Notes: generated by a model not told the origin, from the sequence alone. Shown: positions 26,938 through 35,989, numbered from the stretch's first letter. The stretch is DNA of 64,000 nucleotides from Humibacillus sp. DSM 29435 (GCF_001758225.1 NZ_MAST01000034.1:124001-188000), one strand, 5' to 3'. Program-made: numbers and translations.

Positions 26938-28632
26938 TCACTGCACGCGGTTCACCGACTTCTCGAGCCCGGCGATGATCTTGGAGTAGTCGGCCGTGGG
27001 GCTGCCGCCCAGCACCGCACCCCAGGCGGGCACCAGCTCGACACCGTAACGATGCCCGAAGCCGTCCGGCGTGTCGTGGGCCACGGGCATGTCGCTGGTC
27101 AGCTGCCAGAACGTGGCGAACGGAATCCACGTCACGTCGGGGTTGACGTCGTGGCCACGCGGCTCGCGCAGCCAGTCGGGCTGGGCCCCGAGCAGGTCGG
27201 GGTTCCACCAGACGACGGGGTCGGACGGGTGCTGGGCGTAGACGAACCTCGGGAAGTCCCAGACGCCGTAAGGGCGCCCGTAGTAGTCGGTCGTCAGCTG
27301 CGTGCCACTCGTGGCGAACCGGATGTGCCTCCCGTCGTCGACGACCGGCGCGATCTCGGGCGATCCGGGGTTTCGCCTCGACGTGAGGCTCGTCCAGAGC
27401 GGGGTGAAGCTCGGGGTGCCGGCCCACACGCCGCCTTGCGCGCGGGCCATCATGTCGTCGGCGTCGGTGAACGCCGCCTGACCTCCGTATGACCCCAGCG
27501 ACTCTCCCCCCACGACCAACAGCGGCCGCTCCCCGGCCGGTTGCCGGCTCCATGCCACGTACACAGCGTCGAAGAGCGCTTTGCCCGCCTCGCTCGGTGT
27601 CTCGCGGTCGGTGAGAAACTGAGCCGCACTCGGGAGGTAGGAGTACTGCATCGCCGCGATCGCGCTGTCGCCGTTGCTGAGGTACTCGAGCGCCTGGGCC
27701 TGGTAGTCGTCGACCCAGCCGGTGCCGGTCGTGGTGAACACGGCCAGCACCCGACGCTGGAACGCCCCGGTGCGTTCGAGCTCGGCGACCACCGACGCAG
27801 AGACCTCGCCCAGGCTGCGCTCGTCGGGACGCCCGGCATAGACCCGGATCGGGTCGCTGGCCCGCCGGCCGGTCGCCGCGCCGATCTCGGCCGACGTGGG
27901 TGCGCTCGTGACGAACATCTGCCCCTCGTAGCCGAGGCTGGCGTAGGGCACGACCGAGCCGGGGCCACCCGAAAGCAACGGCGAGGTCGGCGCGGCGCGG
28001 CCCGAGGGGTTGTCGGCGTTGACGCGGGCAGCCGAGGCCGCGAAGGCCTGCATGGCGCGGCGGAAGATGACGCTGTCGGAGACCCAGGCCGCTCCGGTGA
28101 TGACCACCACGACAGCGACTGCGGTCGCCACCGTCTTCGGGAGCACGTGGCCCACCACATCGGCCAGACCCCTGCGCAGCGCCCGCAGCCCGCGGGCGAC
28201 GCCGAGCAGCGCAACCGCGATCACGGTGGCGAGGGCCAGGGCGCCGGCCCAGCCGACCGGGCTGAGCGGCTCGAGGTGCACCACGGCGGCGGTGCGGGCC
28301 TGCGAGCGCACGTTGGAGACCGTCACCGCGAGCACCGCGAGCGCGACGACGACGGGCACGGCGACCCGCAGCCAGCGCGCCGCCTGCTCGCTGAGAAACA
28401 CCTTCAGGCCGACGAACCGGGCGAGGTGGTGGGCCGCCCAGAAGACCAGGAGCCCCAGGGCGTAGCCGGCTGCGGCGCAGAGCCCACTGACCATGCCCTG
28501 GTAGTACCAGGTTCGGGGCAGCAGGCTCGGTGACATCGAGATCACGAAGTAGCCGGCCGCGAAGAACAGGCCGGTGCGCGACAGGTGCCACCACGGGCGC
28601 CGACTCGGCAGCAGCGACGACATCTCCGGCAT
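26938..28632 (-). CDS. Alpha/beta-hydrolase family membrane protein (Abhydrolase_9 type)
   Basis: A 564-residue protein with two parts: an N-terminal membrane domain of about five TM helices (1-195; SRTGLFFAAGYFVISMSPSL is typical of the Abhydrolase_9_N family) and a C-terminal hydrolase-like domain (about 230-560). The latter carries the nucleophile elbow VVGGESLGSYGGQAAF and conserved segments TTTGTGWVDDYQAQALEYL and YAQHPSDPVVWWNPDLL. The family is widespread in actinobacteria with no assigned substrate; lipid or envelope esters are a reasonable guess. ATG 28632 lies 6 nt after TAGTCT. Confidence 0.88.
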   Translation of the reverse strand: MPEMSSLLPSRRPWWHLSRTGLFFAAGYFVISMSPSLLPRTWYYQGMVSGLCAAAGYALGLLVFWAAHHLARFVGLKVFLSEQAARWLRVAVPVVVALAVLAVTVSNVRSQARTAAVVHLEPLSPVGWAGALALATVIAVALLGVARGLRALRRGLADVVGHVLPKTVATAVAVVVVITGAAWVSDSVIFRRAMQAFAASAARVNADNPSGRAAPTSPLLSGGPGSVVPYASLGYEGQMFVTSAPTSAEIGAATGRRASDPIRVYAGRPDERSLGEVSASVVAELERTGAFQRRVLAVFTTTGTGWVDDYQAQALEYLSNGDSAIAAMQYSYLPSAAQFLTDRETPSEAGKALFDAVYVAWSRQPAGERPLLVVGGESLGSYGGQAAFTDADDMMARAQGGVWAGTPSFTPLWTSLTSRRNPGSPEIAPVVDDGRHIRFATSGTQLTTDYYGRPYGVWDFPRFVYAQHPSDPVVWWNPDLLGAQPDWLREPRGHDVNPDVTWIPFATFWQLTSDMPVAHDTPDGFGHRYGVELVPAWGAVLGGSPTADYSKIIAGLEKSVNRVQ

Positions 28633-28638
28633 CCCTCG

Positions 28639-28644
28639 AGACTA
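28639..28644 (-). promoter_or_regulatory. -10 box TAGTCT, leaderless
   Basis: On the minus strand TAGTCT lies 6 nt before ATG 28632. Confidence 0.5.
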
Positions 28645-28741
28645 GGTGCCGGGCCGCCTCGCCCGCCTCGGGGTTCTCACGGGTCGGCCTCGGGGATCAC
28701 CCTGAACGGCGCCCGACCCGGTGACCGGGGAGGATGGCCCC

Positions 28742-29629
28742 ATGACGAGCGACGAGCGGATCACCGACTACGAGCGGGTCGGCCTCACCTTCGAGGTGAC
28801 CGACTCCGGCCCCGTGAGCGGCAGGCCGGTCGTGCTGCTGCACGGCTTCCCGACCGACCGCACGAGCTGGCGACACATCGAACCGCTCCTGCACGAGGCG
28901 GGCTGTCGAACCTTCGCGCCCGACCAGCGGGGGTACAGCCCGCGGGCGAGCCCGCGGGGGCGGGCTGAGTACCGCCTGGAAGAGCTGGTCGCGGACGCCC
29001 TGACCCTCGTCGACCTGGCCGGAACCGCGGGCAGTGACGGTACGGGCGTCATGGGCGGCACTGGCGGCACGGGCCACGCCGAGCCGGTGCACCTGGTCGG
29101 GCATGACTGGGGAGGCGCCGTGGCCTGGCTGGTGGCCGGCAACCACCCCGAACGGATCGCGTCGGTCACCGTGCTCTCGACCCCGCATCCGGCCGCCCTG
29201 TCGCGAGCCCTCAAGACCCGCGACCAGCTGCGACGGTCGTGGTACATGGGCGCCTTCCAGCTGCCGTGGCTGCCCGAGCGGGCGGTGGCCGCCCGGTTCA
29301 GACAGCTGATGGTGGGCGGGGGCCTGCCGGCCGAGGACGTCGAGCGGTATGCCGCTCACCTGGCCCGCCCCGAAGCCCTCACCGGGCCGATCAACTGGTA
29401 CCGCGCGGCTAGGTCGTCTCACGTTCGAGCCCATCGGGTGACCGTGCCGAGCACCTACGTCTGGGGCAACCGCGACTTCGCCCTTGGGCCGCTCGCAGCG
29501 CAGCTGACCCGTGAGCACGTCACGGGGCCCTACGAGTTCGTCGAGCTCACGGCCGGCCACTGGTTGCCCGAGAAGCGGCCCGAGGAGTGCGCCGCCGCGA
29601 TCGTGTCCCGCGTGCGCTCGGCCGACTGA
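28742..29629 (+). CDS. Alpha/beta hydrolase, epoxide hydrolase-like
   Basis: A 295-residue soluble alpha/beta hydrolase. It has the oxyanion motif LLHGFPTDRTSW, a nucleophilic Asp in HLVGHDWGGAVAW (the Asp nucleophile marks epoxide hydrolases and haloalkane dehalogenases rather than Ser esterases), a cap domain around 160-220 and the catalytic His in TAGHWLPEKRP. A Gly-rich insertion (GSDGTGVMGGTGGTGH) before the nucleophile strand is unusual. ATG 28742 is preferred over a start seven codons upstream because the protein then begins at the usual family position. The natural substrate is unknown. Confidence 0.87.
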   Translation: MTSDERITDYERVGLTFEVTDSGPVSGRPVVLLHGFPTDRTSWRHIEPLLHEAGCRTFAPDQRGYSPRASPRGRAEYRLEELVADALTLVDLAGTAGSDGTGVMGGTGGTGHAEPVHLVGHDWGGAVAWLVAGNHPERIASVTVLSTPHPAALSRALKTRDQLRRSWYMGAFQLPWLPERAVAARFRQLMVGGGLPAEDVERYAAHLARPEALTGPINWYRAARSSHVRAHRVTVPSTYVWGNRDFALGPLAAQLTREHVTGPYEFVELTAGHWLPEKRPEECAAAIVSRVRSAD

Positions 29630-29666
29630 CCGGCATCCGGCAGGATCCGCCCCCCACCCCACCCCG

Positions 29667-29716
29667 TCGAGTGGCCACTTCCGTACGCACGAACCGGTAC
29701 GGAAGTGGCCTCTCGA
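29667..29716. repeat. 20-bp inverted repeat between convergent genes
   Basis: TCGAGTGGCCACTTCCGTAC (29667-29686) and its near-perfect complement (29697-29716; 19 of 20 pair) with a 10-bp loop. It lies between the hydrolase and protease 3' ends, so it could act as a bidirectional terminator. One arm matches 57211-57230 in 19 of 20 bases, so it also belongs to a dispersed repeat. Confidence 0.8.
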
Positions 29717-29717
29717 G

Positions 29718-29762
29718 CTGGTCGGGCTGGTCGTGCTGGTCGTGCTGGTCGTGCTGGTCGGT
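29718..29762. repeat. 9-bp tandem repeat CTGGTCGTG x5
   Basis: Five consecutive 9-bp units (CTGGTCGGG, three CTGGTCGTG, CTGGTCGGT), running up to the stop codon of the protease gene. A likely variable-number repeat. Confidence 0.85.
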
Positions 29763-30916
29763 CAGTTGTAGCGGGTGTAGTTGTAGAGCGACCAGGCGTC
29801 GTCGTCGAAGTACGGCGAGAGCATGATCGTCGGACCGGCGATGCGGTCGATGCGGCTGTTCACCCCGTTGAGGTAGCCCCAGTCACCGTTGTACGAGTTC
29901 AGCCAGCCGCCACCGCTGCTCCCCCGCGTCATGTCGCAAGGGATCTTGACGGTCTGGCTCCAGAAGAAGACCGCATCCCACTCGGGTGAGGTCCAACCCT
30001 GACAGCGCATCAGGTTGCCGCCGTCGAAGGGTGTCTCGGCCGGGTAGCCGAACGCGTAGTCGTAGGTGCTCTTCCCGCGGTTGACCGTGATGCCCTGCCC
30101 ACCGAAGTAGTCGGCGATGTGCCAACCGAAGTTGGTGTTCATCGTGGCCACCCCGATGTCCTGGCTGAAGTCGGAGCTCCCGGTCCAGGCGCTACGCGAC
30201 GAGAGGTAGGCCGCGCCCCACGTGCCGTACGGGCTGGGGTTGCTCAGGTCGTCGTCGTACGCCGGCACGAAGGCCCAGTTGCTGTGCCAGCTACCGCCCG
30301 AGCCCTCGTTGACGCAGTGCCCGGCCGTCCAGACCGAGTCCTTGCCCTCGGAGTTGACGATGGTGCCCGAGCACACGTAGTTGCGACCGTCAGACTTGGT
30401 GAAGAACACCTTGCCCGCCGTGTATGCCGTCGGTGAGTAGTACGGAAGGTTCGGGTTGTAGGCCGCCGTGACCCCCTTGCCGGATGCCGTGAAGACCTTG
30501 CTCTTCGCTCCGGCGACCTTGCGCAGCGGTCCGTCGTTGGTGACGGGCCGCATGCCCTTCTGACGCGCGAGCTGCTGCGACGTGCTCCAGGCGCCCGCCT
30601 TCGCACTGAGGTCGCCCGAGCTCGCCACGGGCACCGCGGCCCGCATCCGGGCCGGCGTCCAGTAGGCCTCGAGGGCCTGGTTGTCGGTCGCGGCTACGCC
30701 GAACCTCGCCGTTCCAGCGGTCTTGGCGGCCGGCGTGACCGTCGGCCGGCTGGAGGAGTTCGTCGCCCCCTTGGCCGTCTTCGCGCCGCCCGCGGATGCG
30801 GCCGCGTCACCGGAGGTCGGAGCGGCGGCCGCCGCTCCGATCGAGAGACTGGCCGCAGCCAGCATGCCGACCCCGACGGTCAACGACTTTGCGCTCAACT
30901 TCGTGAGTGTGCCCAT
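29762..30916 (-). CDS. Secreted trypsin-like serine protease
   Basis: A 384-residue secreted protease. A Sec signal peptide (about 1-34, ending SLSIGAAAAAP) is followed by a pro-region of about 120 residues and a chymotrypsin-fold domain. The triad is visible: His in VWTAGHCVNEG, Asp in SQDIGVATM and Ser in TRGSSGGGWLN. Four cysteines (VCSGTIV, GHCVN, MRCQG, KIPCDM) could form two disulfides. It resembles actinobacterial glutamyl-endopeptidase/V8-like enzymes. ATG 30916 follows AAGGA and gives a clean signal peptide. Secretion and nutrient scavenging are inferred. Confidence 0.9.
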   Translation of the reverse strand: MGTLTKLSAKSLTVGVGMLAAASLSIGAAAAAPTSGDAAASAGGAKTAKGATNSSSRPTVTPAAKTAGTARFGVAATDNQALEAYWTPARMRAAVPVASSGDLSAKAGAWSTSQQLARQKGMRPVTNDGPLRKVAGAKSKVFTASGKGVTAAYNPNLPYYSPTAYTAGKVFFTKSDGRNYVCSGTIVNSEGKDSVWTAGHCVNEGSGGSWHSNWAFVPAYDDDLSNPSPYGTWGAAYLSSRSAWTGSSDFSQDIGVATMNTNFGWHIADYFGGQGITVNRGKSTYDYAFGYPAETPFDGGNLMRCQGWTSPEWDAVFFWSQTVKIPCDMTRGSSGGGWLNSYNGDWGYLNGVNSRIDRIAGPTIMLSPYFDDDAWSLYNYTRYN

Positions 30917-31042
30917 GACAGGCCGTTCCTTCCCCTGACTCGGGTGCAGGCTGCACCCGATCCTGACCAAGCAGAGGGCCGCCCGTGACGGGTGATACCC
31001 GGTCGCCGGGAAGAGAGCCGGCCCCGAGGGAGTTGCACCGAC

Positions 31043-31762
31043 GTGAAGATCGACATCTGGACCGACATCGTGTGCCCGTTCTGCTACCTGGGACGGGGCT
31101 ATCTCGAGACCGCCATCGCGGGCTTCGAGCACCGCGACGAGGTCGAGCTCACGTGGCACAGCTTCGAGCTCGACCGCAACGCAGAGGCCGTCTCCCAGCA
31201 GGGCCTCATCGACATGGTGGCCACGAAGTACGGCGCCAGCCGCGAGCAGACGGTAGCCCAGCACGAGTCGATGGCCACCGCCGCCCGTGAGATCGGCCTC
31301 GAGTTCAACTGGGAGGCCGCCCGGCCCGGCAACACCTTCGACGCTCACCGGCTGGTGCACCTCGCCGCCGAGCGGGGCCTCGACGGGGCCGCCCACGAGC
31401 GTCTGATGCAGGCCTACTTCGCCGAAGGCCGCCCGATCGGCGACCGCGAGACGCTCGCTGACCTGGCCGCCGAGATCGGGCTCGACCGCGACGAGGTAGT
31501 GGCCATGCTGGAGTCAGACGACTACGGCAACCACGTGCGCAGCGACCAGGCCACGGCCACCATGCTGGGCATCACCGGCGTGCCCTTCTTCGTGTTCGAC
31601 CGCAAGTACGGCGTGTCGGGGGCGCAACCGGTCGACGTGCTGACCCAGGCGTTGGAGACGGCCTGGTCTACTCGTCACGAGCGGCCCGAGCCGGTCGCGG
31701 CCTCCGCCGGCTGCGGTGGCGGCTGTGGGTCGAACGGCTGCGGCGGCGCCTGCTCCAGCTGA
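31043..31762 (+). CDS. DsbA family oxidoreductase, FrnE-like, with Cys-rich tail
   Basis: A 239-residue thioredoxin-fold protein of the DSBA/FrnE family. It begins VKIDIWTDIVCPFCYLGRGY with the CPFC redox motif, has a helical insertion (about 75-170) and the cis-Pro loop ITGVPFFVFDRKYGVSGAQP. No signal peptide is present, so it should be cytoplasmic, like FrnE of Deinococcus. The last residues, CGGGCGSNGCGGACSS, form a Cys/Gly tail with four cysteines that could bind metal. GTG 31043 is chosen on homology; GGGAG lies upstream. It may serve oxidative-stress protection (inference). Confidence 0.9.
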   Translation: MKIDIWTDIVCPFCYLGRGYLETAIAGFEHRDEVELTWHSFELDRNAEAVSQQGLIDMVATKYGASREQTVAQHESMATAAREIGLEFNWEAARPGNTFDAHRLVHLAAERGLDGAAHERLMQAYFAEGRPIGDRETLADLAAEIGLDRDEVVAMLESDDYGNHVRSDQATATMLGITGVPFFVFDRKYGVSGAQPVDVLTQALETAWSTRHERPEPVAASAGCGGGCGSNGCGGACSS

Positions 31763-31827
31763 CAAGCGGCTTCGACCCGTGCTCGACAGCACCCGCACGC
31801 GGCTCGGGACCCCTACGGTGAGGTGGC

Positions 31828-32232
31828 ATGGCCCACCCGATCATGTTCGACGTCGACGACCCGTACCTGGCCCGGCTGCGGGCGATCTGTCTCGCCCTCC
31901 CCGAGGCGGACGAGAAGGTGGCCCACGGGCGCCCGACCTTCTTCACCAAGAAGGTGTTCGCCTACTACGGCGGCACGGTCAAAGGCGACCACGACCCCGA
32001 GCCCTACGGGCGGTCGCTGCTCTTCTGCCCCGACCCTGACGACCGCCCCGCCCTGGTCGAGGACGACCGGTTCTTCGAACCGGCCTACCTCGGGCCGTAC
32101 GGCTGGCTCGGCCTGAACTTCCGCCCGGCGGGGAGCGTCGCCCAGGTCGACTGGACCGAGGTGGCCGAGCTCGTCGACGCCTCGTATCGGCGCACCGCCC
32201 CCGCCCGCCTGGTCCGGGCCCTCGATGGCTGA
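31828..32232 (+). CDS. MmcQ/YjbR family DNA-binding-like protein
   Basis: A 134-residue protein with the CyaY-like fold of the MmcQ/YjbR family. Family marks are LRAICLALPEADEKVAHGRP, TFFTKKVFAYYGGTV and the C-terminal YLGPYGWLGLNF followed by WTEVAELVDASYRRTAP. Family members are called DNA-binding on weak grounds and their role is unknown. The gene ends by overlapping the ComB-like gene by 8 bp, so the two form an operon. TACGGT stands 8 nt, and GAGG 5 nt, before ATG. Confidence 0.87.
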   Translation: MAHPIMFDVDDPYLARLRAICLALPEADEKVAHGRPTFFTKKVFAYYGGTVKGDHDPEPYGRSLLFCPDPDDRPALVEDDRFFEPAYLGPYGWLGLNFRPAGSVAQVDWTEVAELVDASYRRTAPARLVRALDG

Positions 32233-33121
32233 GGCCCCAGCATCCGGCCCACCAGAAGACTCCTTCGGGTGGCGGTCGTCACACAGTCAGGATCGCCACC
32301 CGGTTCGCCTCGACTGGGGACCCGACGCCGCCCTCGCCCTGGCACGCTACGCCGTCGAGAGGGGTGGCAGCGTCTACGCGGTGGTGGTCGACGTGCTGAG
32401 CTTCACCACGAGTGTCTCCGTCGCTGCAGATGCCGGCCTTCCCGTGCTGCCCTTCCGATGGGGCCACGACCGAGCGCGTGAGTTCGCCGACGAGCGTTCA
32501 GCAGTGTTGGCCCAGCCTCGTTCGCACACGAGTGCCGGACGGGTCAGCCTGTCTCCGAGGTCGATTCGAGACACGAAGGCCCGAAGCGCGATCGTGCTGC
32601 CCTCCCCCAACGGATCGACCATTGCCGAGAAGCTGGGCGAATGCGGGGCAGTCGTCGTCGCCGGCGCGTTGCGCAACCGGGCGGCAGTGGCGCAGTGGCT
32701 CAGCCGGCGACTCATTGCGCATGTCGCCGAGTCGGGGGGCCATCAGACCGTGGTGCTGCTCGTACCGGCCGGCGAGCGGTGGCCCGACGGCTCGTTGCGA
32801 CCCGCCGTCGAGGACCTCTGGGGTGCCGGCGGCGTGGCGGCGGCGATCCTCGAACGCCTCGAGGTCGCGCTCGGGGACGACCCGGCATCCGGCCTGCTGA
32901 GCCCGGAGGCGCACGCGGCCCGGCTCGCCTACGACGGGGTGCGGGATCGACTGCCGGCGTCGCTGGCGGAGTGCGCGAGCGGGCGCGAGCTCGTCGAGTC
33001 GGGCTGGTCCGACGACGTGGCCATCGCGGGCGAGCTCGACTCCAGCCTCAGCGTTCCGGTGCTGGTCGACGGCGCCTTTCGGTCCGGGACGTCACTGTCC
33101 GATCGCCGACCAGAAGGCTGA
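32225..33121 (+). CDS. 2-phosphosulfolactate phosphatase (ComB) family protein
   Basis: A 298-residue Mg-dependent phosphatase-like protein of the ComB family. The motifs are VVVDVLSFTTSVSVAADAG and VLPSPNGSTIAEKLGECGAV, and the conserved tail segment is LWGAGGVAAAILERLE. ComB makes sulfolactate in coenzyme M synthesis in archaea, but this bacterium shows no other CoM gene here; bacterial homologues probably act on sulfolactate or other phosphates. The start overlaps the upstream gene by 8 bp. Its last 30 bp overlap the 3' end of the convergent FAD oxidase gene. Confidence 0.85.
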   Translation: MAEAPASGPPEDSFGWRSSHSQDRHPVRLDWGPDAALALARYAVERGGSVYAVVVDVLSFTTSVSVAADAGLPVLPFRWGHDRAREFADERSAVLAQPRSHTSAGRVSLSPRSIRDTKARSAIVLPSPNGSTIAEKLGECGAVVVAGALRNRAAVAQWLSRRLIAHVAESGGHQTVVLLVPAGERWPDGSLRPAVEDLWGAGGVAAAILERLEVALGDDPASGLLSPEAHAARLAYDGVRDRLPASLAECASGRELVESGWSDDVAIAGELDSSLSVPVLVDGAFRSGTSLSDRRPEG

Positions 33122-34477
33122 CGCCACCTTCGAGGGTCGGCCGGTGCGCTGCTCCGACCAGTCGGCCGACGACATCAGTGCGGTGACCGCGTTGACGCCC
33201 AGCCAACGCAGGGGCTCGGGCTCCCACAGTGGTGACGAACGCCCCGCCCAGGGCAGCCCGGCCAGGTCGTCGGGGTCGTCGTCGCGGATCATCGCGGCGA
33301 GGGTGCGACCGGCCAGGGCCGAGGTGGCGACGCCGTCGCCCACGTAGCCTCCGGCGAAGCCGAGCCCAGTGCGCCGGTCGTGCCGCACGGAGGGGAACCA
33401 GTCGCGTGGCACCCCGAGGTTGCCACCCCACGCGTGGGTGAAGCGAACCCCGGCGAGTGCCGGAAAGAGCTCGACGAGGATCTGGCGCAGCTTCGCGTGC
33501 ACCTTGGGGTCGCGGTCGAAGTCAGACGAGACCCGGGATGCGAAGTGATACGGAGCGCCTCTGCCGCCAAAGGCGATTCGCCCATCACGGGTGCGCTGAC
33601 CGTAGATCGTCAGATGTCGGTTGTCGGCGAACGTCGTGCGCTTGTCGAGCCCGACGGCGGCGAGCAGCTCGGGGCCGAGGGGCTCGGTGGCCGTCATGAG
33701 CGAGTAGACCGGAGCGATGGCGCGCCGACGCCCGGCGACCAACGGGGTGTAGCCCTCGGTCGCCAGCACCACGTGCTCAGCTCGGGCAGTGCCCTCTGGG
33801 GTGGTGACCCGGCCGGGGCTGACGTCGAGCGCATGCGATCGTTCGTAGATCACCCCGCCGCGGCGCTCCACGGCACGCGCCAGGCCGCGCACGAGGCGAG
33901 CCGGGTGGATGGCCGCACAGTGAGGAGTGAACGCCCCGCCGACCGCCCCCGCCACCGAGGCGATCTCGGCCACCTCGGCCGGGCCGAGCAACCGATGGTG
34001 TTCGTCGCCGAAGCCCCAGGCGGCGTACTCGGCGACCTCCTCGCGCTCGCGCTCGAGCTGGGCGGTGTTGCGCGCGACCGAGAGATACCCACCCTGGTCG
34101 AAGTGGCAGTCGATGCCCTCGCGCTCGGCGATGCGGCCCACCTCGGAGACGGTGTCGTGCAGCTGCTGTTGCAGCCGCACGGCGCCGCCGCGCCCTCCCT
34201 CGGCCGCCAACCGGCGCAGGGAGGTCGGAAAAAGTGCCGAGCACCACCCGCCGTTACGACCCGAGGCCCCGAAACCGGCGATCTCCGCCTCGATCACCGC
34301 GACGCGGATGGCGGGATCGGCGGCGAGCAGGTGGTAGGCGGTCCACAGCCCGGTGTAGCCGGCCCCGACGATGGCGACGTCTACATCGAGGTCGCCCGAC
34401 AGGCGAGGTCGAGGCGTGAGGTCGTCGTCGACGGTCTCGTGCCACAGGCTGAGGCCGCGGTATCCGGTGTTGGGCAT
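33092..34477 (-). CDS. FAD-dependent oxidoreductase, gamma-glutamylputrescine oxidase-like
   Basis: A DAO-family flavoenzyme of 461 residues. It has the Rossmann FAD motif VDVAIVGAGYTGLWTAYHLL, GFGASGRNGGWCSALFP after the first domain (typical of PuuB/OrdL oxidases), and a C-terminal FAD-binding part with THAWGGNLGVPRDWFPSV and GYVGDGVATSALAGRT. Such enzymes oxidise the secondary amine of gamma-glutamylputrescine or other N-alkyl amino acids. A divergent class III aminotransferase gene 141 bp away could take the aldehyde product onward. CATACT lies 6 nt before ATG 34477. Confidence 0.88.
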   Translation of the reverse strand: MPNTGYRGLSLWHETVDDDLTPRPRLSGDLDVDVAIVGAGYTGLWTAYHLLAADPAIRVAVIEAEIAGFGASGRNGGWCSALFPTSLRRLAAEGGRGGAVRLQQQLHDTVSEVGRIAEREGIDCHFDQGGYLSVARNTAQLEREREEVAEYAAWGFGDEHHRLLGPAEVAEIASVAGAVGGAFTPHCAAIHPARLVRGLARAVERRGGVIYERSHALDVSPGRVTTPEGTARAEHVVLATEGYTPLVAGRRRAIAPVYSLMTATEPLGPELLAAVGLDKRTTFADNRHLTIYGQRTRDGRIAFGGRGAPYHFASRVSSDFDRDPKVHAKLRQILVELFPALAGVRFTHAWGGNLGVPRDWFPSVRHDRRTGLGFAGGYVGDGVATSALAGRTLAAMIRDDDPDDLAGLPWAGRSSPLWEPEPLRWLGVNAVTALMSSADWSEQRTGRPSKVASAFWSAIGQ

Positions 34478-34483
34478 GGGCTG

Positions 34484-34489
34484 AGTATG
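34484..34489 (-). promoter_or_regulatory. -10 box CATACT, leaderless
   Basis: On the minus strand CATACT lies 6 nt before ATG 34477. Confidence 0.4.
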
Positions 34490-34618
34490 CCGCTACTGGA
34501 GTCGTGGCGCGAAGACGGTTCTGGCCACTGATCCTCACCAAAACCAGCACTCCACCTACTGGATCCGAAGGTCGGCGCCACGAACGCCCTCTTCCGGTCA
34601 CCGCAAAAAGGGGGCAGG

Positions 34619-35989
34619 ATGCCGGTCATGACCACCGTCGACCGTGCCCGTCTCACCCGGCTGCTGGAACGCGAGCGCACCACGTTCGCCGCCGCCCGGC
34701 CACGGTCGGAGGAGCTGGCCCACCGCGCTCGTCAGCACATGCCCGCCGGCGTGCCGATGAGCTGGATGGCCAAGTGGCCGGGGCCCTTCCCCGTCTTCGT
34801 CGACCGGGCGGCCGGCGCCCACTTCACCTGCGTCGACGGCATCGACCACATCGACTTCTGTCTCGGAGACACCGGCGCGATGATGGGCCACAGCCCGGCA
34901 GCGACGGTGGCCGCCGTCGAGCGTCAGCTGACGCGCGGCATCACGACGATGTTGCCCACCGAGGACGCCATCGCGGTCTCCGCGGGGTTGGCCGAGCGCT
35001 TCGGCCTGCCCTACTGGCAGTTCACCCTGACCGCCACCGACGCGAACCGCCACGTGATCCGCTACGCCCGCCACCTCACCGGCCGCCCGAAGATCGTCGT
35101 GCACGACTACTGCTACCACGGGTCGGTCGACGAGGCCTTCGCGACGATGTCCGACGACGGCCGCACCATCGACCGCAGGGGCAACATCGGCGCGCCGGTC
35201 GACACCTCCGAGACGACGCGCGTCGTGCCCTTCAACGATCTCGAGGCGCTCGAGGCCGCCCTGGCGCACGGCGACGTCGCGGCGGTGCTGGTCGAGCCGG
35301 CCCTGACCAACATCGGCATCGTGCTGCCCGAGCCGGGGTACAACGAGGCGGTTCGCGAGCTGGCGACCCGCCACGGCGCTCTGCTCATCAACGACGAGAC
35401 GCACACCATCTGCGCCGGCCCATCGGGCTACACCGGGCAGCTCGGGCTCGAACCCGACTTTCTCGTGATCGGCAAGTCGATCGGGGGCGGCGTGCCCTGC
35501 GGCACGTTCGGGTTCAGTCACGAGGTGGCCGAGCGCATCGCCCGTTCAGTCGAGCTGGAGGACATCGACGTGGGCGGCATCGGCGGCACCCTGGCCGGCA
35601 ACGGCCTCTCGATGGCGGCCATGAGGGCCACCCTCGACGGCGTGCTGACACCCTCGGCCTACGAGCACATGGTGCCGCTGGCCGACGCGTGGGCCGACGG
35701 GGTTCAGGCCGGCATCGACGCGGCCGGCGCCGACTGGTGCGTGACCCGGCTGGGCGCCCGGGCCGAGTACACCTTCTCGAAGCAGCCGCCGCGCACCGGT
35801 CGCGAGGCGGCCGATTCAGACGACTTCGAGCTGCAGCAGCTGCTCCACCTCTACGCCCTGGGCCGGGGCATCCTGCTGACCCCGTTCCACAACATGGCGC
35901 TGATGTGCCCCGACACCACCCGAGCCGATGTCGACGCGCACACTGCGATGTTCGCCGAGTGCGTCGCCGAGCTCTTTGCCGACTCCTGA
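34619..35989 (+). CDS. Class III PLP aminotransferase, glutamate-1-semialdehyde mutase-like
   Basis: A 456-residue class III aminotransferase resembling HemL but not HemL itself. Marks are VDGIDHIDFCLGDTGAMMGH, the cofactor pocket FTLTATDANRHVIRYAR, the Asp-containing LLINDETHTICAGPSGYTG and the PLP-binding Lys in FLVIGKSIGGGVPCGTFG. AGGGG lies 5 nt before ATG 34619; ATG 34628 is an alternative. Its divergent partner is an FAD amine oxidase, so a role in amine or omega-amino acid catabolism is likely. The exact amino donor cannot be deduced, and the true hemL would normally sit with other heme genes, absent here. Confidence 0.85.
   Translation: MPVMTTVDRARLTRLLERERTTFAAARPRSEELAHRARQHMPAGVPMSWMAKWPGPFPVFVDRAAGAHFTCVDGIDHIDFCLGDTGAMMGHSPAATVAAVERQLTRGITTMLPTEDAIAVSAGLAERFGLPYWQFTLTATDANRHVIRYARHLTGRPKIVVHDYCYHGSVDEAFATMSDDGRTIDRRGNIGAPVDTSETTRVVPFNDLEALEAALAHGDVAAVLVEPALTNIGIVLPEPGYNEAVRELATRHGALLINDETHTICAGPSGYTGQLGLEPDFLVIGKSIGGGVPCGTFGFSHEVAERIARSVELEDIDVGGIGGTLAGNGLSMAAMRATLDGVLTPSAYEHMVPLADAWADGVQAGIDAAGADWCVTRLGARAEYTFSKQPPRTGREAADSDDFELQQLLHLYALGRGILLTPFHNMALMCPDTTRADVDAHTAMFAECVAELFADS

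Noticed and set aside
26834-28594. A 586-codon minus-strand frame over the Abhydrolase_9 gene
   Set aside because: Same-strand shadow of low complexity; the neighbouring frame carries the TM helices and GESLGSYG motif.
34619-35989. Annotation as hemL, glutamate-1-semialdehyde aminomutase
   Set aside because: It shares the fold, but no heme genes are nearby and it faces an amine oxidase; a general class III aminotransferase call is safer.
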